Under the pieces are notes generated by a model, which had not been told where the DNA came from, did not search any database, and worked only from the letters and a program-made list of their open reading frames with translations. A stretch of 64,000 nucleotides of DNA. Source: Neobacillus cucumis. GTDB taxonomy: Bacteria; Bacillota; Bacilli; Bacillales; Cytobacillaceae. Below, in pieces: positions 9,253 through 18,976 of the stretch (within the stretch, counting starts at the first letter, position 1; the number at the start of each line of letters is the position of its first letter). The position numbers were made by a program, and so were the translations under genes. The stretch is from contig NZ_PGVE01000052.1 of the NCBI RefSeq assembly GCF_002860255.1, forward strand, positions 94,424-158,423, given 5' to 3'.

Positions 9253-10257
9253 ATGGAAATGCAAAAAGCAGTAGTCTTGCCAGTTGAAGAGAAGAAGAAA
9301 AAAATGGTCAATGCAAATGCTCTTCAGCAGGTACTAGCATTTGCAAGTTTAATTGTGCTTATTTTAATCTTTGCAATCTCTTCATCTAACTTTTTTCAAT
9401 TCGATAATATTATCGGAATTCTTTTGTCAACAGCAGTAACTGGGATCCTTGCATTAGGTGCGACGATGATTATTGTTACAAGCGGAATTGACTTATCATG
9501 TGGAACGGTATTGACCTTATCTTCGGTTATGACTGGTGTTTTTGCCGTCAACTTGGGTTTACCGGTTTGGGTAGCAGTTCTTGGGGGGATTTTAACGGGT
9601 GCTGCAGCTGGGTGGATCTCCGGCGCTGCGATTGCAAGAATGAAGATTCCGCCATTTATCGCCACATTAGCCATGATGATGATTGCTAAGGGATTGGCTC
9701 TTGTTATTTCTAAAGCTACTCCAATCTATTTCACCTCTCTACCAGGCTTTAACAAAATTGCTATGGGATCGATTATCCCTGGGTCAGGTATTCCCAATGC
9801 TGTTTTCATCTTTTTTGGAATGGCCATAGTAGCTAGCATCATTTTAAATAAAACCATCATCGGAAGATATACATTTGCCCTTGGAAGCAATGAAGAAGCG
9901 ACTCGCCTATCTGGAGTGAGTGTTAATAAGTGGAAAATAATCATTTACATGCTTGCAGGTGTTTTTACAGGGGTCGCAGGTATCGTAATGGCATCTCGTT
10001 TAAATTCTGCTCAGCCAGCGTTAGGCGCAGGATATGAATTGGAAGCAATTGCAGCAGTTGTAATCGGGGGAACTTCCTTAAGTGGTGGTACAGGAACCAT
10101 TCTTGGAACTGTTATTGGGGCTTTGATTATGAGTGTGTTAACCAATGGTCTGCAAATTCTTTCAGTACCTCAAGAATGGCAAACAGTCGTTGTTGGACTA
10201 GTTATCTTACTAGCTGTTTACGCAGATGTTTTAAGAAACAAAAAATCAGCAAAATAA
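9253..10257 (+). CDS. Sugar ABC importer permease, RbsC-like
   Basis: The protein is an integral membrane permease of the RbsC/XylH family, 334 aa with about nine or ten hydrophobic segments. Family blocks are visible: ATMIIVTSGIDLSCGTVL near residue 75, the EAA-like loop GSNEEATRLSGVSVNKWK near 215, and the C-terminal AIAAVVIGGTSLSGGTG. It forms the membrane channel with the RbsA-like ATPase upstream and takes sugar from the lipoprotein encoded 64 bp downstream. The start at 9253 follows AGGGAGTGG; an ATG six bases later is also possible. Confidence 0.93.
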   Translation: MEMQKAVVLPVEEKKKKMVNANALQQVLAFASLIVLILIFAISSSNFFQFDNIIGILLSTAVTGILALGATMIIVTSGIDLSCGTVLTLSSVMTGVFAVNLGLPVWVAVLGGILTGAAAGWISGAAIARMKIPPFIATLAMMMIAKGLALVISKATPIYFTSLPGFNKIAMGSIIPGSGIPNAVFIFFGMAIVASIILNKTIIGRYTFALGSNEEATRLSGVSVNKWKIIIYMLAGVFTGVAGIVMASRLNSAQPALGAGYELEAIAAVVIGGTSLSGGTGTILGTVIGALIMSVLTNGLQILSVPQEWQTVVVGLVILLAVYADVLRNKKSAK

Positions 10258-10321
10258 CGGCGGGTACCACTCTCTAAAGAGAACAATATATAAAATTAAT
10301 TTAACGTAGGGGGAATTCAAA

Positions 10322-11311
10322 TTGAAAAAAACAAAAGCAGGTTTAGTTGTATCGTCAGCACTCGCACTCTCCATAATTCTAGGCGCATGCTCTTCAAACA
10401 ATGCAAGCACAGAAAGTAGTAAAGCTCCTGAAAAAAATGACGGAAAGCGTTATGTTGCCATCATTTCAAAGGGCTTCCAACACCAATTCTGGCAGGCTGT
10501 CAAAAAGGGAGCCGAGGAAGCAGCAGACAAATATGATGTGAATATTACGTTTGTAGGCCCTGAAACGGAAGCACAGGTTGATAAACAAGTTGAAATGCTT
10601 CGTAATGCACTGGATAAAAAGCCAGATGCAATTGGCTTTGCAGCACTTGACTCTAAGGCGGCTCTCCCTTTATTGCAACAGGCACAAGACAAAAAAATTC
10701 CAGTTGTAGCATTTGACTCAGGTGTTGAAGGGGAAATCCCGGTAGCAACTGCAGCAACGGATAACAAAGCTGCGGCAGCACTAGCAGCTGACAAGATGGC
10801 TGAATTAATTGGTGAAAAAGGGGAAGTGGCCGTTGTTGCTCATGACCAGACAAGTAAAACAGGTGTTGATCGACGAGATGGTTTTGTAAATGAAATCAAA
10901 TCAAAATATCCAAAAATTAAGATTGTTGATATCCAATATGGCGGTGGTGACCAATTAAAATCAACTGACGCTGCCAAGGCCATAATGCAAGCGCACCCAA
11001 ATTTAAAAGGTCTATTTGGTACCAATGAAGGATCAGCGATTGGGGTAGTAAATGCTGTTAAGGAATTAAACAAAAAGAAAGTGACTGTAGTCGGCTTCGA
11101 CTCTGGAAAACTTCAAATCGATGCGATTAAGAGTGGTGTAATGGCAGGGGCAATCACTCAGAATCCAATTGGAATTGGTTACGAAACAGTTAAAGCTGCT
11201 ATTGATACTCTAGATGGTAAAAAAGTTCCAAAAACAATCGACACTGGTTTCTTCTGGTACGATAAGACGAATCTCGATGATCCAAAAATTAAAGAAGTTC
11301 TTTACGAATAA
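10322..11311 (+). CDS. Sugar-binding lipoprotein of the RbsABC-like importer
   Basis: This extracellular solute receptor belongs to the RbsB-like family. A signal peptide ends in the lipobox LGAC with Cys23 as the lipid anchor, followed by a Ser/Asn/Thr-rich linker. The mature part shows KKPDAIGFAALDSKAALPLL, AATDNKAAAALAADKM and VVGFDSGKLQID, as in ribose-type binding proteins. The start is a TTG at 10322 behind TAGGGGGAA. It is the third gene of the importer set, placed after the permease; a stable hairpin directly after its stop may protect this message end. The sugar is probably the FucI substrate; the binding site cannot be typed by eye. Confidence 0.92.
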   Translation: MKKTKAGLVVSSALALSIILGACSSNNASTESSKAPEKNDGKRYVAIISKGFQHQFWQAVKKGAEEAADKYDVNITFVGPETEAQVDKQVEMLRNALDKKPDAIGFAALDSKAALPLLQQAQDKKIPVVAFDSGVEGEIPVATAATDNKAAAALAADKMAELIGEKGEVAVVAHDQTSKTGVDRRDGFVNEIKSKYPKIKIVDIQYGGGDQLKSTDAAKAIMQAHPNLKGLFGTNEGSAIGVVNAVKELNKKKVTVVGFDSGKLQIDAIKSGVMAGAITQNPIGIGYETVKAAIDTLDGKKVPKTIDTGFFWYDKTNLDDPKIKEVLYE

Positions 11312-11321
11312 AATCAAAGGT

Positions 11322-11353
11322 GGAGAGGCGGTTCAATGGCTGAACAGCCTCTC
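11322..11353 (+). promoter_or_regulatory. Intercistronic hairpin after binding-protein gene
   Basis: AGAGGC (11324-11329) pairs with GCCTCT (11347-11352) and inside it GTTCA pairs with TGAAC. No T-tail follows, so it is more likely an mRNA-stabilising or partial-attenuation stem than a full terminator, giving more binding protein than downstream enzymes. Confidence 0.55.
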
Positions 11354-11433
11354 TATCCCAAATTGAATATACGTTATTAAATCATTAAATAAAAACGAAT
11401 CACATTTGCTATTTAGTAAATAGGGGTGAGTGA

Positions 11434-12423
11434 ATGGAAAGAAAAATAAAATGGGGAATTCTTAGTACCGCCCAAATTGCTGTAGAGAAGCTTATTCCTG
11501 CTATTCAAAGATCAACCAATGGGCAAGTTTACGCGATTGCCAGCTCCAGTGGAAAAGCCAAGCTGGCAGCAGAAAAATTTCAAATACCTGTCTTCTACGA
11601 AAGTTACGATGAGTTATTGGCAGATCCAGCGATTGATGCTGTATACATACCACTTCCAAATAATATGCATTATGAGTGGACCATAAAGGCTGCAAAAGCA
11701 AAAAAACATATCTTATGTGAAAAGCCAGCTGCGCTAGAGGCAGAACAGGTTGCGGAGATGATATCGGTTTGTAAACAAAACGGTGTTATGTTCATGGAAG
11801 GGTTCATGTACCGATTCCATCCACAGCATCAAAAGGTAAAAGATTTAATTAAGGATAAGGCAATTGGTGATGTGAAGCTCATGAGAGCATTTTTTTCCTT
11901 CTTTATGGAAGAACGGGAAGGAAATATTCGCTTAAACGCTGATTTAGGCGGAGGTGCCTTGTTTGATATTGGATGTTACTGTGTCAATTCTCTTCGGTAT
12001 ATTGTGGAGGAAGAACCGCTTAGCTTGAAAATCCTTTCAGAGACCAATCAGGATGGCGTCGATACATCGGCTGCCGGGGTACTCCTGTTCCCGAACCATG
12101 TTCTTGCTACGTTTGCCTGTAGTTTTGATGCAGATTCTAAGGATGAATATGAAATTGTCGGTACAAATGGAACCATCCGCGTTCCATATGCTTACCGCCC
12201 AGATCTGCAATCAGGCAGGGGAGTTGTCCAACTAGTTAAGGATGGTGAGCTGACAGAGTTTATGATAGAGGGGGATCAGTATCGATTAGAGGTAGAGCAT
12301 TTTGCAGACTGTATCCTTTCGAACCAGGAACCTATCTATTCAGGTGAAAATAGTTATAACAATTTGAAAGTCATTCAAACACTTTATCAATTGCTAGAAG
12401 CAAACAAAGAAAATAATGCTTAA
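11434..12423 (+). CDS. Gfo/Idh/MocA family NAD(P)-dependent oxidoreductase
   Basis: The N-terminal Rossmann half starts with IKWGILSTAQIAVEKLIPA, with the signature CEKPAAL near residue 95 and the catalytic-region block GGALFDIGCYCVNSLRY near residue 170. The family oxidises or reduces sugars and cyclitols with NAD(P). The 329-aa length is standard. It lies in the same direction between the importer and the aldolase genes, so it may feed a sugar variant into the pathway or act on an oxidised derivative; the substrate cannot be deduced. The ATG at 11434 follows AGGGGTGAG. Confidence 0.88.
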   Translation: MERKIKWGILSTAQIAVEKLIPAIQRSTNGQVYAIASSSGKAKLAAEKFQIPVFYESYDELLADPAIDAVYIPLPNNMHYEWTIKAAKAKKHILCEKPAALEAEQVAEMISVCKQNGVMFMEGFMYRFHPQHQKVKDLIKDKAIGDVKLMRAFFSFFMEEREGNIRLNADLGGGALFDIGCYCVNSLRYIVEEEPLSLKILSETNQDGVDTSAAGVLLFPNHVLATFACSFDADSKDEYEIVGTNGTIRVPYAYRPDLQSGRGVVQLVKDGELTEFMIEGDQYRLEVEHFADCILSNQEPIYSGENSYNNLKVIQTLYQLLEANKENNA

Positions 12424-12438
12424 ACGGAGGTGTTACCG

Positions 12439-13089
12439 TTGTTAAAGGTGATAAACGAGTTGAAATTATATTCAACTAAGATTGTTCAAACAGGGCTTGT
12501 GGTAGGCGCAGGCGGGAATTTAAGTATGAGAGACGGAAACATCATGTACATTTCCCCTAGTGGTTATGATTTGCAGGAAATCGAGGATCACCAATGGGTA
12601 CGGGTCAATATTGAAACAGGTGAAATTTTAGATGATTTAAAGCCATCTTCCGAAATATTAATGCATCTTGAATGTTACCGAAAACGCCCGGATATTACAT
12701 CAGTCTTACATGCTCACCCAAGTTATTCGGTAGGGGTATCATCAACCGGACAAAATATTCCAAGTCTATTTCCGGATTTTCCAGCTATCATTAAGAGCGT
12801 TGCCTACCTTGAATATATGATTCCAACTACTGAAGTACTAGCAAATGCTGTATCGAATGTGATCTCCGAAAATGATGTAGTGGTCATGCGAAATCATGGA
12901 GTGTTAACGGTAGGTAAAACGATGAAGGAAGCCTATTTCTTTATGCAGATTATGGAGGAATCGGCTAAGGTCTATACCATTGCTTCAACCGTTGGAGCAC
13001 CCAGAGTGCTAACGGAAGAAGAATGTCAGGATTTAAGAAATCTATCTTCAGAGAAATACCGATCACAATTATTGAAAGAAGCAAGGTAA
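12439..13089 (+). CDS. fucA: Class II aldolase, probable L-fuculose-1-phosphate aldolase
   Basis: This zinc-dependent class II aldolase/adducin family protein would cleave L-fuculose-1-phosphate (or D-ribulose-1-phosphate) into dihydroxyacetone phosphate and an aldehyde. Visible motifs are the phosphate-binding GAGGNLSMRDG, SSEI near residue 71, the zinc ligands in VLHAHPS, and RNHGVLTVG carrying the third His. At 216 aa it matches FucA size. The TTG at 12439 sits 8 bases after GGAGG; the GTG at 12430 overlaps that site and is less likely. The gene lies 15 bp after the oxidoreductase and precedes the sugar kinase and isomerase genes, completing a fucose/D-arabinose route. Rhamnulose-1-phosphate aldolase activity is the main alternative. 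Confidence 0.87.
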   Translation: MLKVINELKLYSTKIVQTGLVVGAGGNLSMRDGNIMYISPSGYDLQEIEDHQWVRVNIETGEILDDLKPSSEILMHLECYRKRPDITSVLHAHPSYSVGVSSTGQNIPSLFPDFPAIIKSVAYLEYMIPTTEVLANAVSNVISENDVVVMRNHGVLTVGKTMKEAYFFMQIMEESAKVYTIASTVGAPRVLTEEECQDLRNLSSEKYRSQLLKEAR

Positions 13090-13106
13090 GTAAAGGGCGT
13101 GAATGC

Positions 13107-14603
13107 ATGAATAAAGTTTGGGCTTTCGATTTAGGTGCATCAAATGGCCGCTTAATGGTAAGCGGTTTTGATGGGAATCGCTTGTTTTTAGAAGAAGTCC
13201 ATCGATTTCCTAATCATCCCGTCCATGTAACCGGTCACTATTATTGGGATATCCTGCGAACTTTTCAGGAAATGAAGGCAGGGATCGGAAAAAGTATAAA
13301 AAAAGGCCATAAATCAATTGAGTCGCTATCAATCGATACATGGGGTGTTGATTTCGGTCTTCTTTCGGAAACGGGTGAGTTGCTTGGAAATCCATACTCT
13401 TATCGAGATCCACATACAAAGGAAAGTCTGATGGAACTATTAAGTGTGATTCAAAAAGAGGTCTTATATACCAGGACTGGGGTAGAGCCTGCGGCAATCA
13501 ATACAATATGTCAGCTTTATGCGATTAAAAATAATAACTCGAGTTTGTTAGAAAGGGCCAAAACCCTTTTATTAACGCCCAATTTGCTTAGTTATTTTTT
13601 TTCAGGTGTTAGAGCAAATGAATATACGATTAGTACAACCACATCTTTGTTCAATATTCAGGAGCGTAATTGGGACTCCGATCTAATGGAGCGTTTAAAT
13701 CTTCGCAGAGATATGATGGCAGATATTGTTATGCCTGGAACGATACTTGGACCAACACTCTATACCATCCAAAACGAATTCAGTATCGGTCCTGTAAAGG
13801 TAATAGCTGGAGCAGGTCATGATACCGCGTGTGCACTGGCTGCCCTGCCAATCCAAACGGAAAATTCCGCTTTTATGAGTTGTGGCACTTGGATTTTAAT
13901 GGGAGTACAAGTAAAGAAGCCTGTTATTACAGAACAGGCATTAGAATGGGGATTTACAAATGAGGGAACGGCCGATGGTGAATACAGGCTCCTCAAAAAC
14001 ATTATGGGAATGTGGCTTATCCAACAATGTAAGTCTGCATGGTCAAAAGAAGGCAGGATTTTTACATACGAGGAGGAGGCCCAGCTTATTCGGGATACCG
14101 CCTCATTTACTAGTTTAATTGACCCTGATGATTCAGCTTTCTTTAACCCGAATCATATGCCGGAACAAATTAGAAATTATTGCATTAGAACTGGTCAGGA
14201 GGCACCTGAAACTCCAGGGGAATTCCTTCGTTGTATCTTGGTGAGTCTATCACTTAAATACCGGTGGGTTTTAGAGAAACTTGAGCAACTTGCTGGAAAG
14301 TCAATCGAGACTATTCATATGGGCGGCGGGGGTATCCAAAATGAACTGTTCTGTCAGTTTACCGCAAATGCGACAAACCGGACTGTAATCGCTGGACCTG
14401 TTGAAGCCAGTGCAATCGGAAATTCGTTAACACAGTGGATTGCACTTGGAAAAATGAAGGACTTAAAAGAGGGCCGTGAAATTGTCAAAAATTCCTTTCC
14501 CGTTAAGGTATATGAACCTCAAAACCAATTAGAATGGCAAGAAGCATATGGACACTTTATTAAACTATTAACTAATTACAATGTAGAGGAGACTTTATCA
14601 TGA
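13107..14603 (+). CDS. FGGY sugar kinase, rhamnulokinase-like (probable fuculokinase role)
   Basis: An FGGY-family ketose kinase, 498 aa. The N-terminal phosphate loop [13 protein letters not shown] and the [10 protein letters not shown] block are those of the RhaB branch, and the second ATP domain shows [15 protein letters not shown] and [14 protein letters not shown]. RhaB-type kinases phosphorylate L-rhamnulose at O1; in Firmicutes fucose operons such enzymes serve L-fuculose or D-ribulose. The neighbouring isomerase and aldolase support that reading. The start is the ATG at 13107, after AAGGGCG; another ATG at 13103 is out of frame. The stop overlaps the fucI start by 4 bp (ATGA). Confidence 0.88.
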   Translation: MNKVWAFDLGASNGRLMVSGFDGNRLFLEEVHRFPNHPVHVTGHYYWDILRTFQEMKAGIGKSIKKGHKSIESLSIDTWGVDFGLLSETGELLGNPYSYRDPHTKESLMELLSVIQKEVLYTRTGVEPAAINTICQLYAIKNNNSSLLERAKTLLLTPNLLSYFFSGVRANEYTISTTTSLFNIQERNWDSDLMERLNLRRDMMADIVMPGTILGPTLYTIQNEFSIGPVKVIAGAGHDTACALAALPIQTENSAFMSCGTWILMGVQVKKPVITEQALEWGFTNEGTADGEYRLLKNIMGMWLIQQCKSAWSKEGRIFTYEEEAQLIRDTASFTSLIDPDDSAFFNPNHMPEQIRNYCIRTGQEAPETPGEFLRCILVSLSLKYRWVLEKLEQLAGKSIETIHMGGGGIQNELFCQFTANATNRTVIAGPVEASAIGNSLTQWIALGKMKDLKEGREIVKNSFPVKVYEPQNQLEWQEAYGHFIKLLTNYNVEETLS

Positions 14604-16390
14604 CAACCGTTCAAAACAGATTCTATGGGAAATTGCCAAAAATTGGTATCAGACCAACAATTGATGGAAGAAGAAATGGAGTTCGCGAATCTCTTGAAGA
14701 TATGACTATGAATCTGGCAAAATCAGTAGCAAACTTGTTAACAGAGAATTTACGTCATTACAACGGCGAGCCCGTCAAATGTGTGATTGCTGATACTTGC
14801 ATTGGGGGAGTAGCTGAAGCAGCACAAACAGCCGCAAAATTTTCGAGTGAAGGAGTAGGAGTATCTATTACGGTGACACCATGTTGGTGCTATGGTTCTG
14901 AAACAATGGATATGACTCCAGATATTCCAAAAGCAGTATGGGGATTTAATGGAACAGAGCGCCCAGGAGCAGTTTACCTTGCAGCAGTGTTGGCGGGGCA
15001 TAATCAAAAGGGCATTCCAGCCTTTGGCATCTATGGTAAGGATGTACAGGATTTAAGCGATACTTCTATTCCTCTGGATGTACAGGAAAAACTTTTACAA
15101 TTTGCAAAAGCGGGTCTTGTGGTTGCCAGCATAAAAGGAAAATCCTATCTATCAATGGGTTCCGTATCAATGGGAATTGCCGGAAGTACGGTTAACCCAG
15201 ACTTTTTCCAAGACTATTTAGGAATGAGAAATGAATATATTGACATGACAGAATTTGTAAGACGGATGGATGAGGAAATATACGATAAAGAAGAATTTCA
15301 TCGAGCATTAAACTGGGTAAAAGAATATTGTCAGGAAGGCCCTGATAATAATTCTGCAGACATGCAGAGAACGAGAGAGCAAAAGGATAAAGACTGGGAA
15401 GTCAGTGTCAAAATGACATTGATTGCAAGAGATTTAATGGTAGGCAATCCTAGTTTAGAGAAAATTGGCTATGGGGAAGAAGCTTTAGGACATAATGCCA
15501 TCGCAGCGGGCTTCCAAGGTCAGCGTCAATGGACAGATCATTTTCCGAATGGCGACTTTATGGAAACTATTTTGAATTCCTCCTTTGATTGGAATGGAAT
15601 TCGCCCTCCATACATTATGGCAACGGAAAATGATAGCCTAAACGGGGTATCGATGTTGTTCGGCCATCTATTAACAAATACTGCTCAAGTTTTTGCGGAT
15701 GTAAGGACCTATTGGAGCCCTGAGGCGGTAGAACGTGTAACGGGTTACAAACCAGAAGGTTTAGCAGAAAATGGTTTTATTCATTTAATCAACTCAGGTT
15801 CTGCTGCTCTTGATGGTACCGGTGAGCAAACAAAGGAAGGTAAGCCGGCCATAAAACCGTTCTGGGAAATTACTGAGGATGAGGCACAGAAGTGCTTGAA
15901 TGCAACTTCATGGAGACCTGCATCCACAGGATATTTCCGTGGTGGCGGATTCTCAAGTGATTTTCTAACAAAGGGCAATATGGAGGTAACAGCTTTTCGA
16001 ATCAACCTTGTTAAAGGTTTAGGGCCTGTTTTGCAAATTGCAGAGGGCTACACGGTTGAGCTTCCAGAGGAAGTTCATCATACCTTGGACCAACGGACAG
16101 ACCCTACCTGGCCAACAACGTGGTTTGTTCCAAATTTAACAGGTGAAGGTGCATTCAAAGATGTTTACTCCGTAATGAATAACTGGGGTGCCAACCACTG
16201 TGTAGTGAGTTATGGACATATTGGAAGTGAATTAATTACATTAGCTTCAATGCTCAGAATTCCAGTTAATATGCACAATGTCAGTGAAGAGCAAATTTTT
16301 AGGCCAAGTGCATGGGGAATGTTTGGAACGAAAGATCCTGAAGCAGCTGATTACCGTGCTTGCCAAAACTTCGGTCCTTTATATCGTTAA
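14600..16390 (+). CDS. fucI: L-fucose isomerase
   Basis: A 596-aa protein that matches L-fucose isomerase along its whole length; the enzyme converts L-fucose to L-fuculose (and D-arabinose to D-ribulose) using Mn2+. Recognisable blocks are [20 protein letters not shown] at the start, [38 protein letters not shown] (metal-ligand region) and [14 protein letters not shown] near the C-terminus. The translational start overlaps the kinase stop (ATGA), with GAGGAG upstream. It is the last gene before a strong terminator, closing the operon that begins with fucU. Confidence 0.96.
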   Translation: MTTVQNRFYGKLPKIGIRPTIDGRRNGVRESLEDMTMNLAKSVANLLTENLRHYNGEPVKCVIADTCIGGVAEAAQTAAKFSSEGVGVSITVTPCWCYGSETMDMTPDIPKAVWGFNGTERPGAVYLAAVLAGHNQKGIPAFGIYGKDVQDLSDTSIPLDVQEKLLQFAKAGLVVASIKGKSYLSMGSVSMGIAGSTVNPDFFQDYLGMRNEYIDMTEFVRRMDEEIYDKEEFHRALNWVKEYCQEGPDNNSADMQRTREQKDKDWEVSVKMTLIARDLMVGNPSLEKIGYGEEALGHNAIAAGFQGQRQWTDHFPNGDFMETILNSSFDWNGIRPPYIMATENDSLNGVSMLFGHLLTNTAQVFADVRTYWSPEAVERVTGYKPEGLAENGFIHLINSGSAALDGTGEQTKEGKPAIKPFWEITEDEAQKCLNATSWRPASTGYFRGGGFSSDFLTKGNMEVTAFRINLVKGLGPVLQIAEGYTVELPEEVHHTLDQRTDPTWPTTWFVPNLTGEGAFKDVYSVMNNWGANHCVVSYGHIGSELITLASMLRIPVNMHNVSEEQIFRPSAWGMFGTKDPEAADYRACQNFGPLYR

Positions 16391-16396
16391 TGAACT

Positions 16397-16448
16397 AAAG
16401 AAGATGCCTCAAAAAGGGGATATTCCCTTTTTAGGCATCTTCTTTATA
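16397..16448 (+). terminator. Strong terminator after fucI
   Basis: AAAGAAGATGCCT pairs with AGGCATCTTCTTT, with an inner AAAAAGGG/CCCTTTTT extension. It closes the fuc operon before the aldolase/kinase block. Confidence 0.88.
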
Positions 16449-16532
16449 AAATTTTCAACTAATGGTAATTGCGTTGATTGGGCTAATAGTTAGCATTTCT
16501 ATGAACAAAAAAGCAGAAAAGGAGAGTAGAAT

Positions 16533-17201
16533 GTGAAAATTTTTATTGATTCAGCTAATTTGCAACAAATTCGCCACCTAATAGAGAATTACCAAATAGA
16601 AGGGGTAACAACCAATCCCAGCATTTTAGCAAAAGAAAAAGAAGATTACTGGGATGTATTAAAGCAAATACAGACCATTATTGGTAGGGAAAGACCGTTG
16701 TTTGTCCAAACACTTTCAGAAACAGCAGATGAAATGGTTCAAGAAGCGGAAAACATCGTTCAGACACTGGGTGGAAAAATTTATATTAAAGTCCCTGCAG
16801 TTAAAGAGGGATATAAAGCAATGAAGGAATTAAATAAACTTGGAATCAATACACTTGGCACAGCTATTTTTACAGCCCAACAGGCATTAATGTGTGCTAA
16901 CTGCGGTATACAGTATGTAGCACCATATGTAAATCGAATTGATCAACTCTCTGGAGATGGTGTTGGAGTTGTAGCTGACATTGTCAAGTTGTTTAATACT
17001 TTCCAATTGCAAACAAAAGTATTGGCAGCTAGCTTTAAAAATGTAAACCAGGTCCATAAATGCAGTTTAGCAGGTGCACATTCTATTACAGCCAGTCCTG
17101 ATATTATTGAAGCTCTTCATGAACATCCTTCGTCCATTATTAGTGTTGAAGGATTTTCTAAAGATTGGCAGAAACGTTTTGGAGTCATTAACTGCAAATA
17201 A
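16533..17201 (+). CDS. TalC/FSA-type transaldolase-like aldolase
   Basis: The 222-aa class I aldolase belongs to the small transaldolase subfamily (fructose-6-phosphate aldolase or TalC), which acts as a cytoplasmic multimer with a Schiff-base Lys. Visible are KIFIDSANLQQI, EGVTTNPSIL, the catalytic block KIYIKVPAV, GINTLGTAIFTAQQAL and YVAPYVNRID. Its start is a GTG at 16533 after AAAGGAGAG; the ATG two bases upstream is out of frame. It is separated from fucI by a terminator and followed 77 bp later by a XylB-like kinase gene, so it probably serves a second sugar or polyol route. Whether it is an aldolase or a transaldolase cannot be read by eye. Confidence 0.88.
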   Translation: MKIFIDSANLQQIRHLIENYQIEGVTTNPSILAKEKEDYWDVLKQIQTIIGRERPLFVQTLSETADEMVQEAENIVQTLGGKIYIKVPAVKEGYKAMKELNKLGINTLGTAIFTAQQALMCANCGIQYVAPYVNRIDQLSGDGVGVVADIVKLFNTFQLQTKVLAASFKNVNQVHKCSLAGAHSITASPDIIEALHEHPSSIISVEGFSKDWQKRFGVINCK

Positions 17202-17278
17202 GTTTTAGTGAAAAGTAATGGGGAAGACTGCTCATAAACCTTACTTTATCCAAAAATTAACCGAGAGGAGTTATTTTT

Positions 17279-18787
17279 TTGGAAACATATATCTTGGCTC
17301 ATGACTTAGGAACAACAAATCATAAATGCACATTGTATCGTCAAGATGGTGGAATCGTTGCTTCTAATTCCTGTTCATACCCAACATTTTATCACCATGG
17401 AGGGATTGCTGAACAGGATCCCAAGCATTGGTGGCAAAATGTTGTGAAAACAACAAAGGAAGTATTGACATCCATTTCACCATGTAACATTGCAGTAATC
17501 ACTTTTAGTGGACATATGAATGGGTGTTTACCGGTAGACAAAGAGGGAACCCCTCTCTACATGTCTATTATTCACGCTGATTCCAGAAGCAAACAGTTTG
17601 AAAAGGAAATTTTTAATAAGGTCGATGAAGATCAACTATACAAATTTACGGGAAACAGAATCGACCCTCATTACACTTTGATGAAAATGTATTGGTTGAA
17701 AAAACGAGAACCTGAAAAATATAAAAAATCTGCCTTTTTTTTACAAGCAAAGGACTATCTTGCCTATAAGATGACCGGAACGTTAGGTGTGACGGATTAT
17801 TCAGATGCCTCTTTGAACGGTGCTTTTCATTTGCTTAATAAGAAATGGGAAGATTCCATCTTTATGGAATTAGCTCTTGATCGTTCTAAAATGCCGGATA
17901 TCGTTCCTTCAACACAAGTAATTGGCCATGTTAGCCATACAGCAGCATTGGAAACAGGACTTACTGAAGGGACTCCCGTGGTCATTGGTGGCGGAGATGG
18001 TGCATGTGCTACCATGGGAGCTGGATGTATAAATGAAGGGGACATGTATATTAACTTAGGCACAACTGCTTGGGTTTCCAAAGTAACTGACGTGCCATAT
18101 ATTGATCCTTACAAACGGGTTTTTAACCTTTGTGACTTAAATCCTAATTATTACAATGTGTTAGGGACCATGAAAACGGCTGGAGCCGCATACGAATGGG
18201 CAATAAAACAGTTTTCGACTATTAGCGATTGGAGCACGATGGAGGTTAGTTTAGAATTTGAACAGTTTGAGGAGCAGATTCAACATGTCCCTGCCGGATC
18301 CCGTGGAGTAGTATTTCATCCCTACTTATTAGGAGAAAGATCACCTTTATGGAATGATTCGATTCGCGGAAGTTTCCTGGGCTTGTCTCTATATCATAAT
18401 CGATTTGATTTAGTGAAAGCAGTCCTGGAGGGGGTTTCATTTTCACTTGCATCCATAGCAGAAATTTTGAATGCTGACAAATTGGCAAAAGAAGTAAAAA
18501 TCATCGGCGGTGGTGCAAAAAGTAAAGCGCTTACTGGGATTCTATGTGATGTTATGCAGCTTCCGGTTCAGTTAAACCATAATCTATCTGATGCCACTTC
18601 GCTTGGTGCTGCAATAGCCGGTGGTGTTGGAATTGGAATGTTCCAAAGTTTTGAAGAAGCAGGCCAATTAGTAAAAAGGGGTAAAAGACTTGAGCCGGAA
18701 AAAGAATTTGCAGACCTATATCAGCGTCGAATGGAACTTTTTAAAATGCTATATGAACGAATTAAAGATATAAATATTGTGATTTGA
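17279..18787 (+). CDS. FGGY sugar kinase, xylulokinase-like
   Basis: A 502-aa FGGY kinase. The ATP-phosphate loop is ILAHDLGTTNHKC; further blocks are FSGHMNGCLPVD, the domain-2 nucleotide motif VVIGGGDGACATMGAG, and IIGGGAKSKAL with the hinge LGAAIAGGVG. The fold and size match the XylB/GntK/glycerol kinase superfamily; HP.LLGERSP is typical of the XylB branch. The start is TTG at 17279 behind GAGAGGAG. It lies between a TalC-like aldolase gene and another FGGY kinase gene. Substrate unknown: D-xylulose, a tetrulose or another ketose are all possible. Confidence 0.87.
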   Translation: METYILAHDLGTTNHKCTLYRQDGGIVASNSCSYPTFYHHGGIAEQDPKHWWQNVVKTTKEVLTSISPCNIAVITFSGHMNGCLPVDKEGTPLYMSIIHADSRSKQFEKEIFNKVDEDQLYKFTGNRIDPHYTLMKMYWLKKREPEKYKKSAFFLQAKDYLAYKMTGTLGVTDYSDASLNGAFHLLNKKWEDSIFMELALDRSKMPDIVPSTQVIGHVSHTAALETGLTEGTPVVIGGGDGACATMGAGCINEGDMYINLGTTAWVSKVTDVPYIDPYKRVFNLCDLNPNYYNVLGTMKTAGAAYEWAIKQFSTISDWSTMEVSLEFEQFEEQIQHVPAGSRGVVFHPYLLGERSPLWNDSIRGSFLGLSLYHNRFDLVKAVLEGVSFSLASIAEILNADKLAKEVKIIGGGAKSKALTGILCDVMQLPVQLNHNLSDATSLGAAIAGGVGIGMFQSFEEAGQLVKRGKRLEPEKEFADLYQRRMELFKMLYERIKDINIVI

Positions 18788-18976
18788 TCTTCAGATAAAT
18801 TGGATTAGGGGTCTCTTTAGGCATTGGTTTGATCCTCAGTATTACAAAATACTTAAAAAAATCGAGAAGTTCCATTTTTTTAACCTGCAAAAAGCAAGCA
18901 CGCCCTAAATATGGGAGCCTCAATCGAGGAGAAGATAGCCCCGGCATAACGATAATCTATTTTGGAGGAAAGTCAC

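Noticed and set aside
10450..10794. 114-codon minus-strand frame, Ala/Ser-rich
   Set aside because: Antisense of the Ala- and Lys-rich binding-protein gene; composition artefact.
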